Of a DNA stretch of 64,000 nt, positions 1-8,657 are shown piece after piece; within the stretch, counting starts at the first letter, position 1, and each line of letters begins with the position of its first letter. The translations under genes were made by a program, and so were the position numbers. The stretch lies in the NCBI GenBank assembly GCA_036488085.1, contig DASXHZ010000024.1, positions 47,886 to 111,885 on the forward strand. Direction: 5' to 3'. The notes under the pieces are model-generated. The model ran no database searches and was not told the DNA's origin. It saw only the letters and a list, made by a program, of their open reading frames with translations. This DNA comes from DASXHZ01 sp036488085. GTDB taxonomy: Bacteria > Acidobacteriota > Thermoanaerobaculia > Gp7-AA8.

Positions 1-1911
1 GGCGTGGAGGATCCAGTTTCCGCCGCGGAACGACCAGACATCGGAGCGGTAGGTGCCGGCGTAGCCGCCGAAGAGGGTGAGCTCGTTGGCGACCGGGTCG
101 AACGCCAGGCCGCCGTTCTCGCGCTCGGGCGGAAGCGAGGCGGTGTTCACCTGCGACCACTGTTTCGTGCTGCCGTCCCACATCCAGAGGTCGTTCTGGT
201 AGACCTGCGACTGCTTCGCGCCGTCGATGATCAGCTTCAGACCGCCGAAGAGATAGGCGTGGCCGTCAGCCGGATTCACAGTGACCTGCGCTCCGTAGCG
301 CTGGCCGGGCGTGGTGGTGACGGACTTCATCTGCGTCCAGCCGTTGCCGTCGAACGACCACATGTCCTCGTACCGCTCGATGCGGTCGTTCGTCGTCGGC
401 TGTCCGATGCCGCCATAGAGGACGGTGAGGTTCATGATCGGGTCGAACCACATCGCGGCGTGCGAGCGCGCGGTCGCGGCGTTGTTCTTCACCTGCGTCC
501 ACTTCGTGCCGTCCCAGAGCCACGTCTCGTTGACGTAGTTGATGTCGTTGAAGCCGCCGAACAGGACCGTCTTCTTGATGTGCGCGTCGTACACCATGGA
601 ACTGAAGCGGCGCACCTGCGGCTGCGAGTTCGAGTCGGTCGCGGTGAAAGACGTCCACTTCGCGCCGTCGAACTCGTGAACGCTCGAATCCTGGCAGACC
701 ACGACCAGCTTCTGGCGGTCGGTATCGAATGCCGAGGTCGGCGAGACACATCCGGACGGCTGGCTGTCGAACGCGACTTCTTCCCACGTGCCGTTCGAGT
801 ACCGCCAGATGTCGTCGAGCGTACTGACGCTGTCCATTCCGCCGACGAGCCAGATGACGCCGTTCAATGGGTCGGTGTTGAACGCAAAGAGGGACCGTGG
901 AGAGGGAGAGATCGCCGGATCGACCGGCGTGGTCCAAACGCCCTGATGGTAGACGTACGTCGTGCCGACCGGCACGCTGAAGGCCTCGGTACCGCCGAAA
1001 AGTGTCGTCGTGCGGCGCGCCGGGTCGTACGCCATCGCCTCACCCGTTACGCGGAAGCTTGCGGATGCGGGGGTGACGAGCTTCCAGTTGCTGCCGTCCC
1101 ACTCGTAGGTGGAACTGAGCGTGCCGCTGCTCGAGCAGGTACCGGAGTAGAGGACGAGCACCTTCGGATCGTGCCCCTGGTAAACGAGCCCTGCGTCGTT
1201 GACGCAGTCCGGCATCACCGAGGGCGTCATCTCCGTCCACGTCCCGTTCGAGGCATTGAGCGAGTACATGTGCGGCTTCTGGTTCGTGTCGGTGCCGAGC
1301 ATGATCATCTGCTGCGTCGGCTCGTAATACGCGAGAAGCGGAGTCGTGACTTGCGGCCCGTCGCTGCCGATCTGCGTCCAGTTCGTGCCGTCGAACACCC
1401 ACGTGTCGTAGTAATTCGTCGTCGTCTTCAGATCGGTCGTCGTGAACTGCCCGCCGAACAGCACCATCCGGTTGCGGGTGGTGTCATATGCCGAGCCCGA
1501 CCAGATGCGGGGCGACGGCGCGTTGGCGGGATGCAACTCCGACCAGTCGTGACCGTCATAGACCCACGTTTCGTTTACGGCGGTCGCGGCGTCCGTCTTG
1601 CCGCCGAACATGGTGATCCGGCTGTTCGCGGCGTCGTAGACCATCGTCTGGAACGAACGGCCGGCGGGCGTGGTGGCGGGGTAAACCTGTATCCAGTGGT
1701 CGCCCACCCAGTCCCAAGTGTCGTTGAGGTTGTAGGACTTGGCCGTGCCGGCGTCGAACGGCGACTGTCCGCCGAAGAGGACCGTATAGGTCGACTTCGG
1801 GTCGTAAACCATTCTGGCTGCAGAGCGCGCGTCAGGCGCTGCCGCAAAGAGAGCGGGAGCGAGAAGCAGCGCGGCCGAGGTGAGAAAAAAGACGATGCGG
1901 TTTCGCGTCAT
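1..1911 (-). CDS. Secreted kelch-repeat protein (3' end outside window)
   Basis: The minus strand is open from an ATG at 1911 to the window edge (637 codons, no stop seen). It begins MTRNRIVFFLTSAALLL, a signal peptide followed by an Ala-rich cleavage region. The rest is a run of kelch-type blades of about 50-60 residues, each with a hydrophobic strand ending in LFGG or LYGG, then a W-x-(F/W/Y)-D-G-x-x-W strand; the last visible residues read TLFGGYAG...DVWSFRGGNW. This predicts an exported beta-propeller that binds protein or carbohydrate; no enzyme motif is visible. The long plus-strand ORF over the same bases is an antisense shadow. The real length and C-terminus cannot be judged. Confidence 0.85.
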   Translation of the reverse strand, partial: MTRNRIVFFLTSAALLLAPALFAAAPDARSAARMVYDPKSTYTVLFGGQSPFDAGTAKSYNLNDTWDWVGDHWIQVYPATTPAGRSFQTMVYDAANSRITMFGGKTDAATAVNETWVYDGHDWSELHPANAPSPRIWSGSAYDTTRNRMVLFGGQFTTTDLKTTTNYYDTWVFDGTNWTQIGSDGPQVTTPLLAYYEPTQQMIMLGTDTNQKPHMYSLNASNGTWTEMTPSVMPDCVNDAGLVYQGHDPKVLVLYSGTCSSSGTLSSTYEWDGSNWKLVTPASASFRVTGEAMAYDPARRTTTLFGGTEAFSVPVGTTYVYHQGVWTTPVDPAISPSPRSLFAFNTDPLNGVIWLVGGMDSVSTLDDIWRYSNGTWEEVAFDSQPSGCVSPTSAFDTDRQKLVVVCQDSSVHEFDGAKWTSFTATDSNSQPQVRRFSSMVYDAHIKKTVLFGGFNDINYVNETWLWDGTKWTQVKNNAATARSHAAMWFDPIMNLTVLYGGIGQPTTNDRIERYEDMWSFDGNGWTQMKSVTTTPGQRYGAQVTVNPADGHAYLFGGLKLIIDGAKQSQVYQNDLWMWDGSTKQWSQVNTASLPPERENGGLAFDPVANELTLFGGYAGTYRSDVWSFRGGNWILHA

Positions 1912-1961
1912 CCGATGAGGTGCCCTTACCTGTTAAGTGTTGGAGCTTCGAAGAGTTGCGA

Positions 1962-2019
1962 CCGGTTCGAACCGGCTTACGCCGAGACAAAATTCCGGTT
2001 GTTGGGTTAGACGAACCGG
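1962..2019. promoter_or_regulatory. CCGGTTCG palindrome and extra half-site upstream of the kelch gene
   Basis: A perfect 14-bp palindrome CCGGTTCGAACCGG lies at 1962-1975 and a further half-site CGAACCGG at 2012-2019. Both are in the 141-bp gap between the small gene ending at 2053 and the kelch gene starting at 1911. Position and symmetry fit a repressor or activator site, but no regulator is identified and a chance palindrome is possible. Confidence 0.3.
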
Positions 2020-2052
2020 CCGCAAAAAGGACACATCAGGTTGGGATGACGG

Positions 2053-2286
2053 CTATGCCTTCGGGTTGACGCCGTACTGTTCGGCAATGCTCACGAGGCG
2101 CTGTTCGACATCGTCGCCGGAGCCGCCGAGGGTGGTGCGAATCTTCTCGATCTCGGCGAGCTCGGCGTCTTCGAGCGCGAAGCCATGGTTGGTCAGCGCG
2201 TCTTGCGGATCCTCGACCAGCCGGCGCCGGAACTCAGGATGCTCGATCGCGCGGCGCACGACCGCGCCGATCATTTCGTTGCGCAT
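2053..2286 (-). CDS. Short leader-peptide-like protein (NHLP/Os1348-type)
   Basis: A 77-residue protein. The ATG at 2286 is chosen over an upstream in-frame start because a perfect AGGAGG lies 4 bases before it. The N-terminal half, with AIEHPEFRRRLVEDPQDAL followed by an acidic helix, resembles the nitrile-hydratase-like leader family (Os1348/Franean1_4349 type) seen in RiPP precursors. An LGG doublet near residue 54 could be a cleavage site. The tail after it has no Cys and few Ser or Thr, and no RiPP modification gene is nearby, so it may be a free-standing helical protein of that clan and not an active precursor. Its function is unknown. Confidence 0.65.
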   Translation of the reverse strand: MRNEMIGAVVRRAIEHPEFRRRLVEDPQDALTNHGFALEDAELAEIEKIRTTLGGSGDDVEQRLVSIAEQYGVNPKA

Positions 2287-2329
2287 GTTTCCTCCTGGGG
2301 AGTTCAGGAGCAACGGATGGGCCAGCCGT

Positions 2330-3634
2330 CTACACCCGGATGCGCAGCGTCACCAGGGTCTCATCCGGCTTCACTTTGATCGGGGCGCCGATGTTGTTCT
2401 TGGCGTGCTCGATCGTCACGTCGATGCTCCTGGGGAGGCCGATGCGGAGGCCGTAGTCGAGCTTCGTCCACGGCCACCAGACGCTCGGGGCCGGGTAGCG
2501 TTTGTCGGATTTGGCACGGAAGTCGTTCGTCAGGCCGCTGGCGCGGAAAACCGGCATGACCGAGTTGCCGCCGGGAAGGTCGATGCGGTAGCCGAACTCC
2601 CCTTCCCATCCGGCGCGGCCGAGGCCGGCGACGTGCTGCTTGGTGTACTGCATCGTCGAAGTCAACTTCCCCCACTCGATGTAGACGCGCGCGCCGGTCT
2701 CCTCTTTCTTGTCGCCGTGGATCGGCAGTCCGATACCGGAGCCATCCGGGCCGTCGAGCAGATCGATCTCCGCTCCGTAGAAGGTTCCGGTGAGGTGATC
2801 TTCGAACACCATCTTCCGGCGGTAGTGAAACGCGATGGCGTCAAATCCGAAGTTCTGCGCGTCGTTCTGCCACTTGTAACCAAGCCCCTGCCCGAACTGG
2901 AAATGTTCCGTCTTGAAAAAGTAGTCCTCGGTCTCCGTGTTGTAGAGGATGGGGAAGCCGGACTTCAGGTACGGGTCGGGGTTCGGCTGCAACAGCTCCT
3001 TGATGCCGTTGTCGCCGGCGAGCGCGTTCGGATCGCGGAAGTAGAGCGGATTCCCATTCGCGCCGATGACGCGCCAGTAGAAGTTCCGTCCGACGCTGCC
3101 GCCAAGGATCGCCTGCATGTCTTCGAAGCGGTTGAAGGCTGTCGCCGCGAGACCGTAGCTCTCCAGCAGCCGGATGGGTTGCCGCTCCATCTTCGGCATC
3201 TTCCCGAGTTGGAGGAACACCGAGGTTCCGGCCGGGCGGTCGAGGAACGAAGGGTTGTCGCCAAAGCGGATCCACGCTTCGTCGGCGTCGACCTTCTTGT
3301 CTTCGCTGGTCGGATTGCGGCGGTATTTGTCCTGGACGTGGAATTGTGTGTGCGCCGTGAAGAGATGCCCGTAGCTCGCGTCGAGCCGCATCTGCACGAC
3401 GCTGAGCTCCGTGTGCGTCCCGGCGTTCACCGTCTCCTCGAAGCCGACGGTCTGGCCGACCGGCAGGAAGCTCGGCGGGAAGGGGAACTTGAGCGGGAAC
3501 TTCGCTTCCTTCGAGTCGCGGTAGTTGGCGCGAATCTCGAGGCGCGCGCCGTACTTCCACTCCGGCGCAGCGTCCTGTGCGAATGCTGATGCTGTAATGA
3601 AGAAAAGAAGACCACCCGCGGCGATTCGCGTCAT
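2330..3634 (-). CDS. Outer-membrane porin-like beta-barrel protein
   Basis: 434 residues with a clear signal peptide (MTRIAAGGLLFFITASAFAQ). The mature part alternates short amphipathic strands with aromatic girdles, for example ARLEIRANYRD, HTQFHVQDKYR, YWRVIGANG and GARVYIEWGKL, and ends LVTLRIRV, the alternating terminal strand of outer-membrane barrels. This fits an alginate-export or phosphate-porin-like 16-18-strand barrel, but the substrate cannot be named. A TACAAT hexamer on the minus strand at 3663-3658 is a possible -10 box, followed by a leader with a GAGG motif. It is followed by the short protein at 2286, with 43 bp between them. Confidence 0.7.
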   Translation of the reverse strand: MTRIAAGGLLFFITASAFAQDAAPEWKYGARLEIRANYRDSKEAKFPLKFPFPPSFLPVGQTVGFEETVNAGTHTELSVVQMRLDASYGHLFTAHTQFHVQDKYRRNPTSEDKKVDADEAWIRFGDNPSFLDRPAGTSVFLQLGKMPKMERQPIRLLESYGLAATAFNRFEDMQAILGGSVGRNFYWRVIGANGNPLYFRDPNALAGDNGIKELLQPNPDPYLKSGFPILYNTETEDYFFKTEHFQFGQGLGYKWQNDAQNFGFDAIAFHYRRKMVFEDHLTGTFYGAEIDLLDGPDGSGIGLPIHGDKKEETGARVYIEWGKLTSTMQYTKQHVAGLGRAGWEGEFGYRIDLPGGNSVMPVFRASGLTNDFRAKSDKRYPAPSVWWPWTKLDYGLRIGLPRSIDVTIEHAKNNIGAPIKVKPDETLVTLRIRV

Positions 3635-3682
3635 TCGTACCTCGTCGGGGAGTCGTACGATTGTAAACGGCTTTCGGACGTC

Positions 3683-4744
3683 TCAGTCGACGCGCCGCAA
3701 CAAAGTCCCGGCGCGGCCGATGTTCAGCCTCCGCTCCCGCCGTTCTACGAACACCTCCTCGAACGCGACCTGGACGATCGCGGTGATCGGGATGGCGATG
3801 ATGGCTCCGGCGATGCCAAGGAGTGCCGCGCCGGCCATGAACGCGATGAACGCGGCCAAAGGGGAGATCGAGACCTTCTTCGCCATCACGCGCGGCGCGA
3901 TGAAGAGGTTCTCGAGCTTCTGCAGCACCACGACGATCACGAACAACGACCAGAACTGCCATCGCGAGTGCAGCAGCGCCATCAAGAGCGCCGGAGCGCA
4001 GCCGACGATCGGACCGATGACCGGAACGATCTCCCCCACCATCGCGACGATCGCCAACGGGAGCGCGAACGGAACGCGCAGCAGAAGAAGGGCGACGAAG
4101 ATCGCCCCTCCCATGATGGCGGAGAGGATGAGCTGCGCGAGGAGCCAGGAGCTCATCCGCGCCCCCATCCGATTCAGCATCCGCCGCCTTTGTGCCCGAA
4201 CCTCGGCCGGATAGAAGAGAAGGATCGTGTTCCGCAGCCGGTGCGCGTCGACGAGCATGTACGCGACCATGAAGAGGATCGCGATGAACGACGCGATCGC
4301 GGTGGCCGTGCTCCGGACGTAGAGGAAGATGCTCGACCGCGGAATCGAGCCGCCACTCGACAGGTAGCTGAGATCGATCATCGGGAAGTAGTGCTCGAGC
4401 GGCTCGGTCACGTTCTTCTGAATGAGCGTCGGGAACTGCGTCCCGAGGGTCTGCGCCTCCGACGACAATCGAGGAACCACGACGACGGCGAACAGCAGCG
4501 TCACGATGAGGAACGGCACGTAGACGAGCAGCACGGCCACGCCGCGCGGGATGTTCCGGTGGAACCAGAAGCGCCAGCAGAGCCGGACGCGCTGCACCGC
4601 CGGCGCGATGCCGGCCGCGATGACGGCGGCGATGAAGACGAGCACCAGCACACCGCGAATGCGCCACAGCAGCAACAACCCGAGGACCAATGCGGCGGCG
4701 ATCGCGGCCTTTTTCGCGAACAGCTCGAGCTCGCGGTTGCGCAT
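3683..4744 (-). CDS. AI-2E family (PerM/YdiK-type) permease
   Basis: 353-residue polytopic inner-membrane protein with about seven or eight hydrophobic segments. The conserved C-terminal block of the AI-2E_transport family is present: PVIGPIVGCAPALLMALL, then a QKLENLFIAPRVMAKKVSISPL segment and a final glycine-rich helix pair (GAALLGIAGAIIAIP). Family members export small molecules or act as Na+/H+ antiporters, so the substrate is not predictable. Its ATG overlaps the TGA of the thioredoxin gene (ATGA, 4742-4746), so the two are translationally coupled. In-frame upstream extension only reads antisense to neighbours. Confidence 0.85.
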   Translation of the reverse strand: MRNRELELFAKKAAIAAALVLGLLLLWRIRGVLVLVFIAAVIAAGIAPAVQRVRLCWRFWFHRNIPRGVAVLLVYVPFLIVTLLFAVVVVPRLSSEAQTLGTQFPTLIQKNVTEPLEHYFPMIDLSYLSSGGSIPRSSIFLYVRSTATAIASFIAILFMVAYMLVDAHRLRNTILLFYPAEVRAQRRRMLNRMGARMSSWLLAQLILSAIMGGAIFVALLLLRVPFALPLAIVAMVGEIVPVIGPIVGCAPALLMALLHSRWQFWSLFVIVVVLQKLENLFIAPRVMAKKVSISPLAAFIAFMAGAALLGIAGAIIAIPITAIVQVAFEEVFVERRERRLNIGRAGTLLRRVD

Positions 4745-5166
4745 CACGCGAGGTACTGGCGGATGGCGGCTTCGATCTGCCCGCGCGGTACCGCGCCGAC
4801 GACGCGTCCGCGCTCGACGCCGTCCTTGAAGAAGACGAGCAGCGGGATCCCCTGGACGCCGAATGCCGCCGACGTGCGCGAGTTCTCGTCGACGTTCAGC
4901 TTCGCAATGCGGACGTCGCTCTGCTCGGCCGCGAGCGCGTCGAGGATCGGCCCGATCATCCGGCACGGTCCGCACCACGACGCCCAGAAGTCGACGATGG
5001 TTGCCTTCCCGTCGCCGATCACGCGGTGGAACGTCGCGTCGGTGAGCGTGACCGGATGGCCCGTCAGCGGCGCCTTGCACTTGCCGCATACCGCCGCCTT
5101 GCCGGACTCGAGAGGGGGAAGGCGGTTCGCTTGCCCACACGAGGGGCAGCGGATAACGTCGCTCAC
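4744..5166 (-). CDS. trxC: Thioredoxin 2 with N-terminal zinc ribbon
   Basis: 140 residues from a GTG at 5166. The N-terminus carries two CxxC pairs (RCPSCGQANR and CGKCK) typical of TrxC zinc-binding domains. The thioredoxin fold has the catalytic WCGPC motif preceded by VDFWAS, and a cis-proline in QGIPLLVF. It reduces protein disulfides in the cytoplasm, and TrxC types are often linked to oxidative stress. The start is uncertain: an in-frame ORF extends to 5226, but this would overlap the divergent GNAT gene whose ATG is at 5169, and the 140-residue form matches TrxC length. It is coupled to the downstream permease. Confidence 0.87.
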   Translation of the reverse strand: MSDVIRCPSCGQANRLPPLESGKAAVCGKCKAPLTGHPVTLTDATFHRVIGDGKATIVDFWASWCGPCRMIGPILDALAAEQSDVRIAKLNVDENSRTSAAFGVQGIPLLVFFKDGVERGRVVGAVPRGQIEAAIRQYLA

Positions 5167-5168
5167 GG

Positions 5169-5969
5169 ATGACTGCCAGTGCGAAGCGGGTGCCGACTCG
5201 CGCCGATCTTCCGGCGATCGTTGCACTTCTCGAACGTGCGAACGAGACGCCGTACGACATTGCGCGTGTGGCGGAGGAGAAGGTGTTCGGGCGGGGGCTG
5301 CATGGCGAGCCGCTGGTGCGCACTTACGAGGAGGGCGACAGGCTCATCGGGATCTCGGTGACTTGCGGGCGCGTGTTGCGGCTCATCGCCGTCGATCCGG
5401 AGCATCGTCGGCGCGGCATCGGATCCCGACTGCTGGATGGCGAGATCGGCTTCGCCGAGCCGGGAAACTTCTTCACGCCGGGGGTGATCGAGAGCGATAC
5501 CGCGACGCGGGCGTTCTTCGCAAAGCACGGTTTCACCGAGGAGAGCTCGACGGCGAACCTCGAGACGACGCAGTTGCCGTCGAAAATCCCTCCCGACGTT
5601 CAGCGCGTCACGGACGCCACACGCGAGCGCGTTCTCGGCTTCGTCGAGAGCCACTTCGGCCGGGCATGGCGTTTCGAGTGCGAAAACGCCGGCTCACGGC
5701 TCTTCTTCGTCGAGCACGACGGCGCGATCGCCGCCTTCTCGGCCCACGACTCCAACAATCGCGGACTCGGCTTCTTCGGTCCGACAGGCGTGGCGGAATC
5801 GATGCGCGGCCGCGGCCTCGGGACCCTCCTCCTCCACGCCTCGCTCGCCGACCTCCGTTCGATCGGTTACACGCGAGCGGTGATCCCATGGACGGATGCG
5901 ATCCGGTTCTACGAGCGGGCCTGCGGAGCGGTTGTGACCGCCAGATTCGCCATTCTGATCCGCCGCTGA
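5169..5969 (+). CDS. Tandem GNAT-family N-acetyltransferase
   Basis: 266 residues containing two GNAT folds. The first (about 1-130) has the acetyl-CoA pyrophosphate loop in LIAVDPEHRRRGIGSRLL. The second (about 140-266) has VAESMRGRGLGTLLL. Proteins with two such domains include mycothiol synthase and many uncharacterised acetyltransferases, and nothing here defines the acceptor. The start codon lies two bases from the divergent trxC start, so each gene's ribosome-binding region would lie inside the other coding sequence. No clear Shine-Dalgarno is visible. Confidence 0.8.
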   Translation: MTASAKRVPTRADLPAIVALLERANETPYDIARVAEEKVFGRGLHGEPLVRTYEEGDRLIGISVTCGRVLRLIAVDPEHRRRGIGSRLLDGEIGFAEPGNFFTPGVIESDTATRAFFAKHGFTEESSTANLETTQLPSKIPPDVQRVTDATRERVLGFVESHFGRAWRFECENAGSRLFFVEHDGAIAAFSAHDSNNRGLGFFGPTGVAESMRGRGLGTLLLHASLADLRSIGYTRAVIPWTDAIRFYERACGAVVTARFAILIRR

Positions 5970-6032
5970 CTTGCGCATCACGCCCGGAACGGTTCAAACT
6001 TCCCTCAAACAATCGGAGTCGGGTCAACACTC

Positions 6033-7955
6033 ATGAGAAAAAACCTTCTTGCGGCGCTCGCCGCATCCGTTCTCTGTGCATCGTCCGCCTTCGCAGTCAC
6101 CTACGTCGTGCCGAAAGACGAGATCCTGATTGAAAGGGCTGACGCGATCGTCATCGCCACGGCTCTTCACTCCGAGGTGCTCGACTCACAGGAACGCGGG
6201 ATCGAGACCGTGACCGTTTTCTCGTTGGAAGACACTCTCAAGAGTGACGGCGCGATCGCTGGAGATTTCGATGTGCGCATTCCGGGCGGCGTGATCGAGC
6301 AACGCGGAAAGCGGTCGCGCTTCAAGGTCATACCGGGCACTCCAAAGTTCGCCGACGGCGAGCGTTTGCTCCTGTTTCTGAGGAGAGTCGGCGACAACGA
6401 GTACGCCACAACTGATCTCGCGCTCGGCTTGTTCGGTTTCGCGACGGACGATCTCGGTCGCCACGTCGTCGTCAGGGCCGAGACGGAAATCATCGGATGG
6501 GGTCCCGACGGGACGGTGCACCGCGAGCCGCACCGCGACGCCGATGCGTTCCTCGCATTCATTCGCGAACGCGCCAAAGGGCGCCCGGCCGCCACGAACT
6601 ACGTCATCGATCCGAGACCGCTCGTCAGCGACAGCCGCTCGCTTCGCGCCACAACCATGCGCACCTCCCCTCTGCGGCCGACGACGGAAACCTGCAGCGG
6701 CTGCACCGTTACGCAGTACACCCTGCCGACCACCACGGAGACCAGCCAGGGCTTCCGCTGGAAGACGTTCCCGATCAACTGGAACCGCGGCAGCACCGAG
6801 TCGAACGCGACGAGCAATGGCGACGGTGCCATCAACAGCGCCTTCTCTCAATGGAACGCGCCGTCGAGCGCCGGCTACATCCATTCGACGACGACTTCGA
6901 ACCCAAACGGGATTCTGGACTCGCCTGACAGCATCAACAACATCGTGTTCGAGAAGGATCTGACATCCCTCGGCGCTGCCGCCTACTCCTGCACGCACGG
7001 CGGCGTCCTCGGTCTGGGCGGTATCCAGAGCGCCAACAGCGATTCGACAAATAAGGTCAATGGCGAGACTTTCTTCGCGAACACCGAAGGCGACGTCAGC
7101 ATGAACCAGGGCCTCAACACCTGTCTGGGCGGCGGCCAGCTCTCTCAGGGCGACTTCACAAGCGCCGTCACGCATGAGGTAGGACACACTCTCGGCTTGC
7201 GCCACGCCGACAAATCGCGCGACGACTCGCAGCCGTGCACGAATCTCCCAGCATATGACTGCGGCTCCTCGGCGATCATGACTGCGAGCGTCACGACCGG
7301 TTTGAACGGCGTTCTGGCCGCGTGGGACACACGCGCGATCACGGCGCTGTATCCGCCAACCTCATTCGCCGCTCCGACAGGCGTCACCGCAACCGCGTCG
7401 AGTACAAACCACGTGACGATCTCATGGGACGCAGTCAGCGGCGTCCTGAACAACGTCACTCAATACTCGGTCTACCGCACCTCCGACAATAGCGCCTACA
7501 GCGTCGTCTGTACCGCCACGGCGCCCACCGTCACGTGCGAGGACACGACGGCTGCCGCCGGTACTGCGTACCTTTATAAGGTGCGCGCCGGCACCGCGGG
7601 GACGCTCAGCTCGGCCGACCTCGCCACGACCGTCATCTTCACCGACCCCACCCTCACCGGCGGCACGACGCCACCGAAGACGGCGCACATCACGGAGCTC
7701 CGCACCGCGGTTGACGCGGTACGCAAGCTCGCAAATGGCGGCGTCGCGAATCCGTTCAGCTACACCGACTCGACGCTGACCGGCGGCACGACGCCGATCA
7801 AGAAGGTCCACATCACCGACCTCCGGACGGCGCTCGACGCGGCGCGCTCGACGCTCGCACTCACCGCGCTCAGCTATACCGACCCGACCATCACCGTGAA
7901 CTCCACGGCGGTGAAGGCCGTACACATCACGGAGCTCAGGAACGGGGTGAAGTAA
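6033..7955 (+). CDS. Secreted metzincin-like zinc protease with FN3 domain and C-terminal HITELR repeats
   Basis: 640 residues with a signal peptide (MRKNLLAALAASVLCASSAFA). Residues about 22-190 form a conserved N-terminal region. The catalytic part has HEVGHTLGLRH (His381, His385, His391, Glu382), the extended zinc-binding motif of metzincins, and a Met in the following SAIMTASV stretch that may be the Met-turn. A fibronectin type III-like module spans about 445-530. From residue 536 there are three repeats of about 35-40 residues, each with TDxTxT and then a K-x-(V/A)-HITELR-like core. The repeats probably serve surface retention or secretion. Substrate unknown; likely an exported scavenging protease. 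Confidence 0.85.
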   Translation: MRKNLLAALAASVLCASSAFAVTYVVPKDEILIERADAIVIATALHSEVLDSQERGIETVTVFSLEDTLKSDGAIAGDFDVRIPGGVIEQRGKRSRFKVIPGTPKFADGERLLLFLRRVGDNEYATTDLALGLFGFATDDLGRHVVVRAETEIIGWGPDGTVHREPHRDADAFLAFIRERAKGRPAATNYVIDPRPLVSDSRSLRATTMRTSPLRPTTETCSGCTVTQYTLPTTTETSQGFRWKTFPINWNRGSTESNATSNGDGAINSAFSQWNAPSSAGYIHSTTTSNPNGILDSPDSINNIVFEKDLTSLGAAAYSCTHGGVLGLGGIQSANSDSTNKVNGETFFANTEGDVSMNQGLNTCLGGGQLSQGDFTSAVTHEVGHTLGLRHADKSRDDSQPCTNLPAYDCGSSAIMTASVTTGLNGVLAAWDTRAITALYPPTSFAAPTGVTATASSTNHVTISWDAVSGVLNNVTQYSVYRTSDNSAYSVVCTATAPTVTCEDTTAAAGTAYLYKVRAGTAGTLSSADLATTVIFTDPTLTGGTTPPKTAHITELRTAVDAVRKLANGGVANPFSYTDSTLTGGTTPIKKVHITDLRTALDAARSTLALTALSYTDPTITVNSTAVKAVHITELRNGVK

Positions 7956-7958
7956 ACT
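7953..7958 (+). promoter_or_regulatory. -10-like box TAAACT for the PAP2 gene, overlapping the upstream stop codon
   Basis: TAAACT begins with the TAA stop of the protease gene and lies 8 nt before the GTG start of the phosphatase gene. No Shine-Dalgarno sequence fits between them, so transcription from this box would give a leaderless message. Read-through from the protease gene is the alternative. Confidence 0.4.
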
Positions 7959-7966
7959 CCCGTGCG

Positions 7967-8647
7967 GTGAAGAAGCCGCCAAAACGCCGCCAACGCTTCC
8001 TGCCGCAGGCCATCGGGCGCAGCGGAGGTGTCGCGCTCGCGGCCGTCGCGCTCTGGTTCTTCAAGAAACAGGCGGACCACGTCGTGACCGGCCGCGCCGA
8101 CCGCTACGACGACGTCGTCATGCAGGCGGTCCACACCATCGACAACACGCCGATGCACAACGTGATGGAGGCGATCACGCAGCTCGGTACGCATGCCGCC
8201 ATCGGTGCCGCCGCCGGCCTCACCGCCATCGCGATGTTGCGCAAAGGGCGGAAGCAGGACGCCTGGACGGTCGTGATCTCCACCGGCGGCGCGATGGCGA
8301 TCAACACCATCCTCAAGAACGTCTTCCAACGGCAGCGTCCGATCGAGATGGCGCGCCGCATCACGCTCCCGAACTCCCACAGCTTTCCGAGTGGGCACTC
8401 GCTCCTCTCGGCCGCGACGTACCCGATCGTGGCGCATCACCTGGTGCAGGATGCATCGCTCCCGACGCAGGCGCTGGTCCACACGCTCGCCGGCCTCACG
8501 ATCATCAGCGTCGGCTTCTCCCGCGTTTACTTCGGCGTGCACTTCCCCTCCGACGTCCTGGGCGGCTTTGCGGCCGGCTTCGGCTGGCTCGGCCTCACTT
8601 CGCTCACGCACACCACAGCGGAACGCCAAGCCCGCGTAATTGGTTAG
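7967..8647 (+). CDS. PAP2-family membrane phosphatase
   Basis: 226 residues starting at GTG 7967. All three motifs of the PAP2/bacitracin-resistance phosphatase family are present: KNVFQRQRP (K-x6-RP), PSGH, and SRVYFGVHFPSD (SR-x5-H-x3-D with the nucleophilic His). Several hydrophobic helices surround them. Such enzymes dephosphorylate undecaprenyl pyrophosphate or phosphatidic/phosphatidylglycerol phosphates at the membrane. The specific lipid cannot be told. A basic N-terminus (KKPPKRRQR) precedes the first helix. Confidence 0.88.
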   Translation: MKKPPKRRQRFLPQAIGRSGGVALAAVALWFFKKQADHVVTGRADRYDDVVMQAVHTIDNTPMHNVMEAITQLGTHAAIGAAAGLTAIAMLRKGRKQDAWTVVISTGGAMAINTILKNVFQRQRPIEMARRITLPNSHSFPSGHSLLSAATYPIVAHHLVQDASLPTQALVHTLAGLTIISVGFSRVYFGVHFPSDVLGGFAAGFGWLGLTSLTHTTAERQARVIG

Positions 8648-8657
8648 GAATACCGAT

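Noticed and set aside
4..2010. 668-codon plus-strand ORF
   Set aside because: It is antisense to the kelch gene; its protein is rich in Arg/Val/His runs without a domain, whereas the minus strand shows regular kelch motifs and a signal peptide.
2841..4667. 608-codon minus-strand ORF
   Set aside because: Overlaps the porin and permease genes in another frame and has Arg-rich low-complexity sequence typical of GC-rich shadows.
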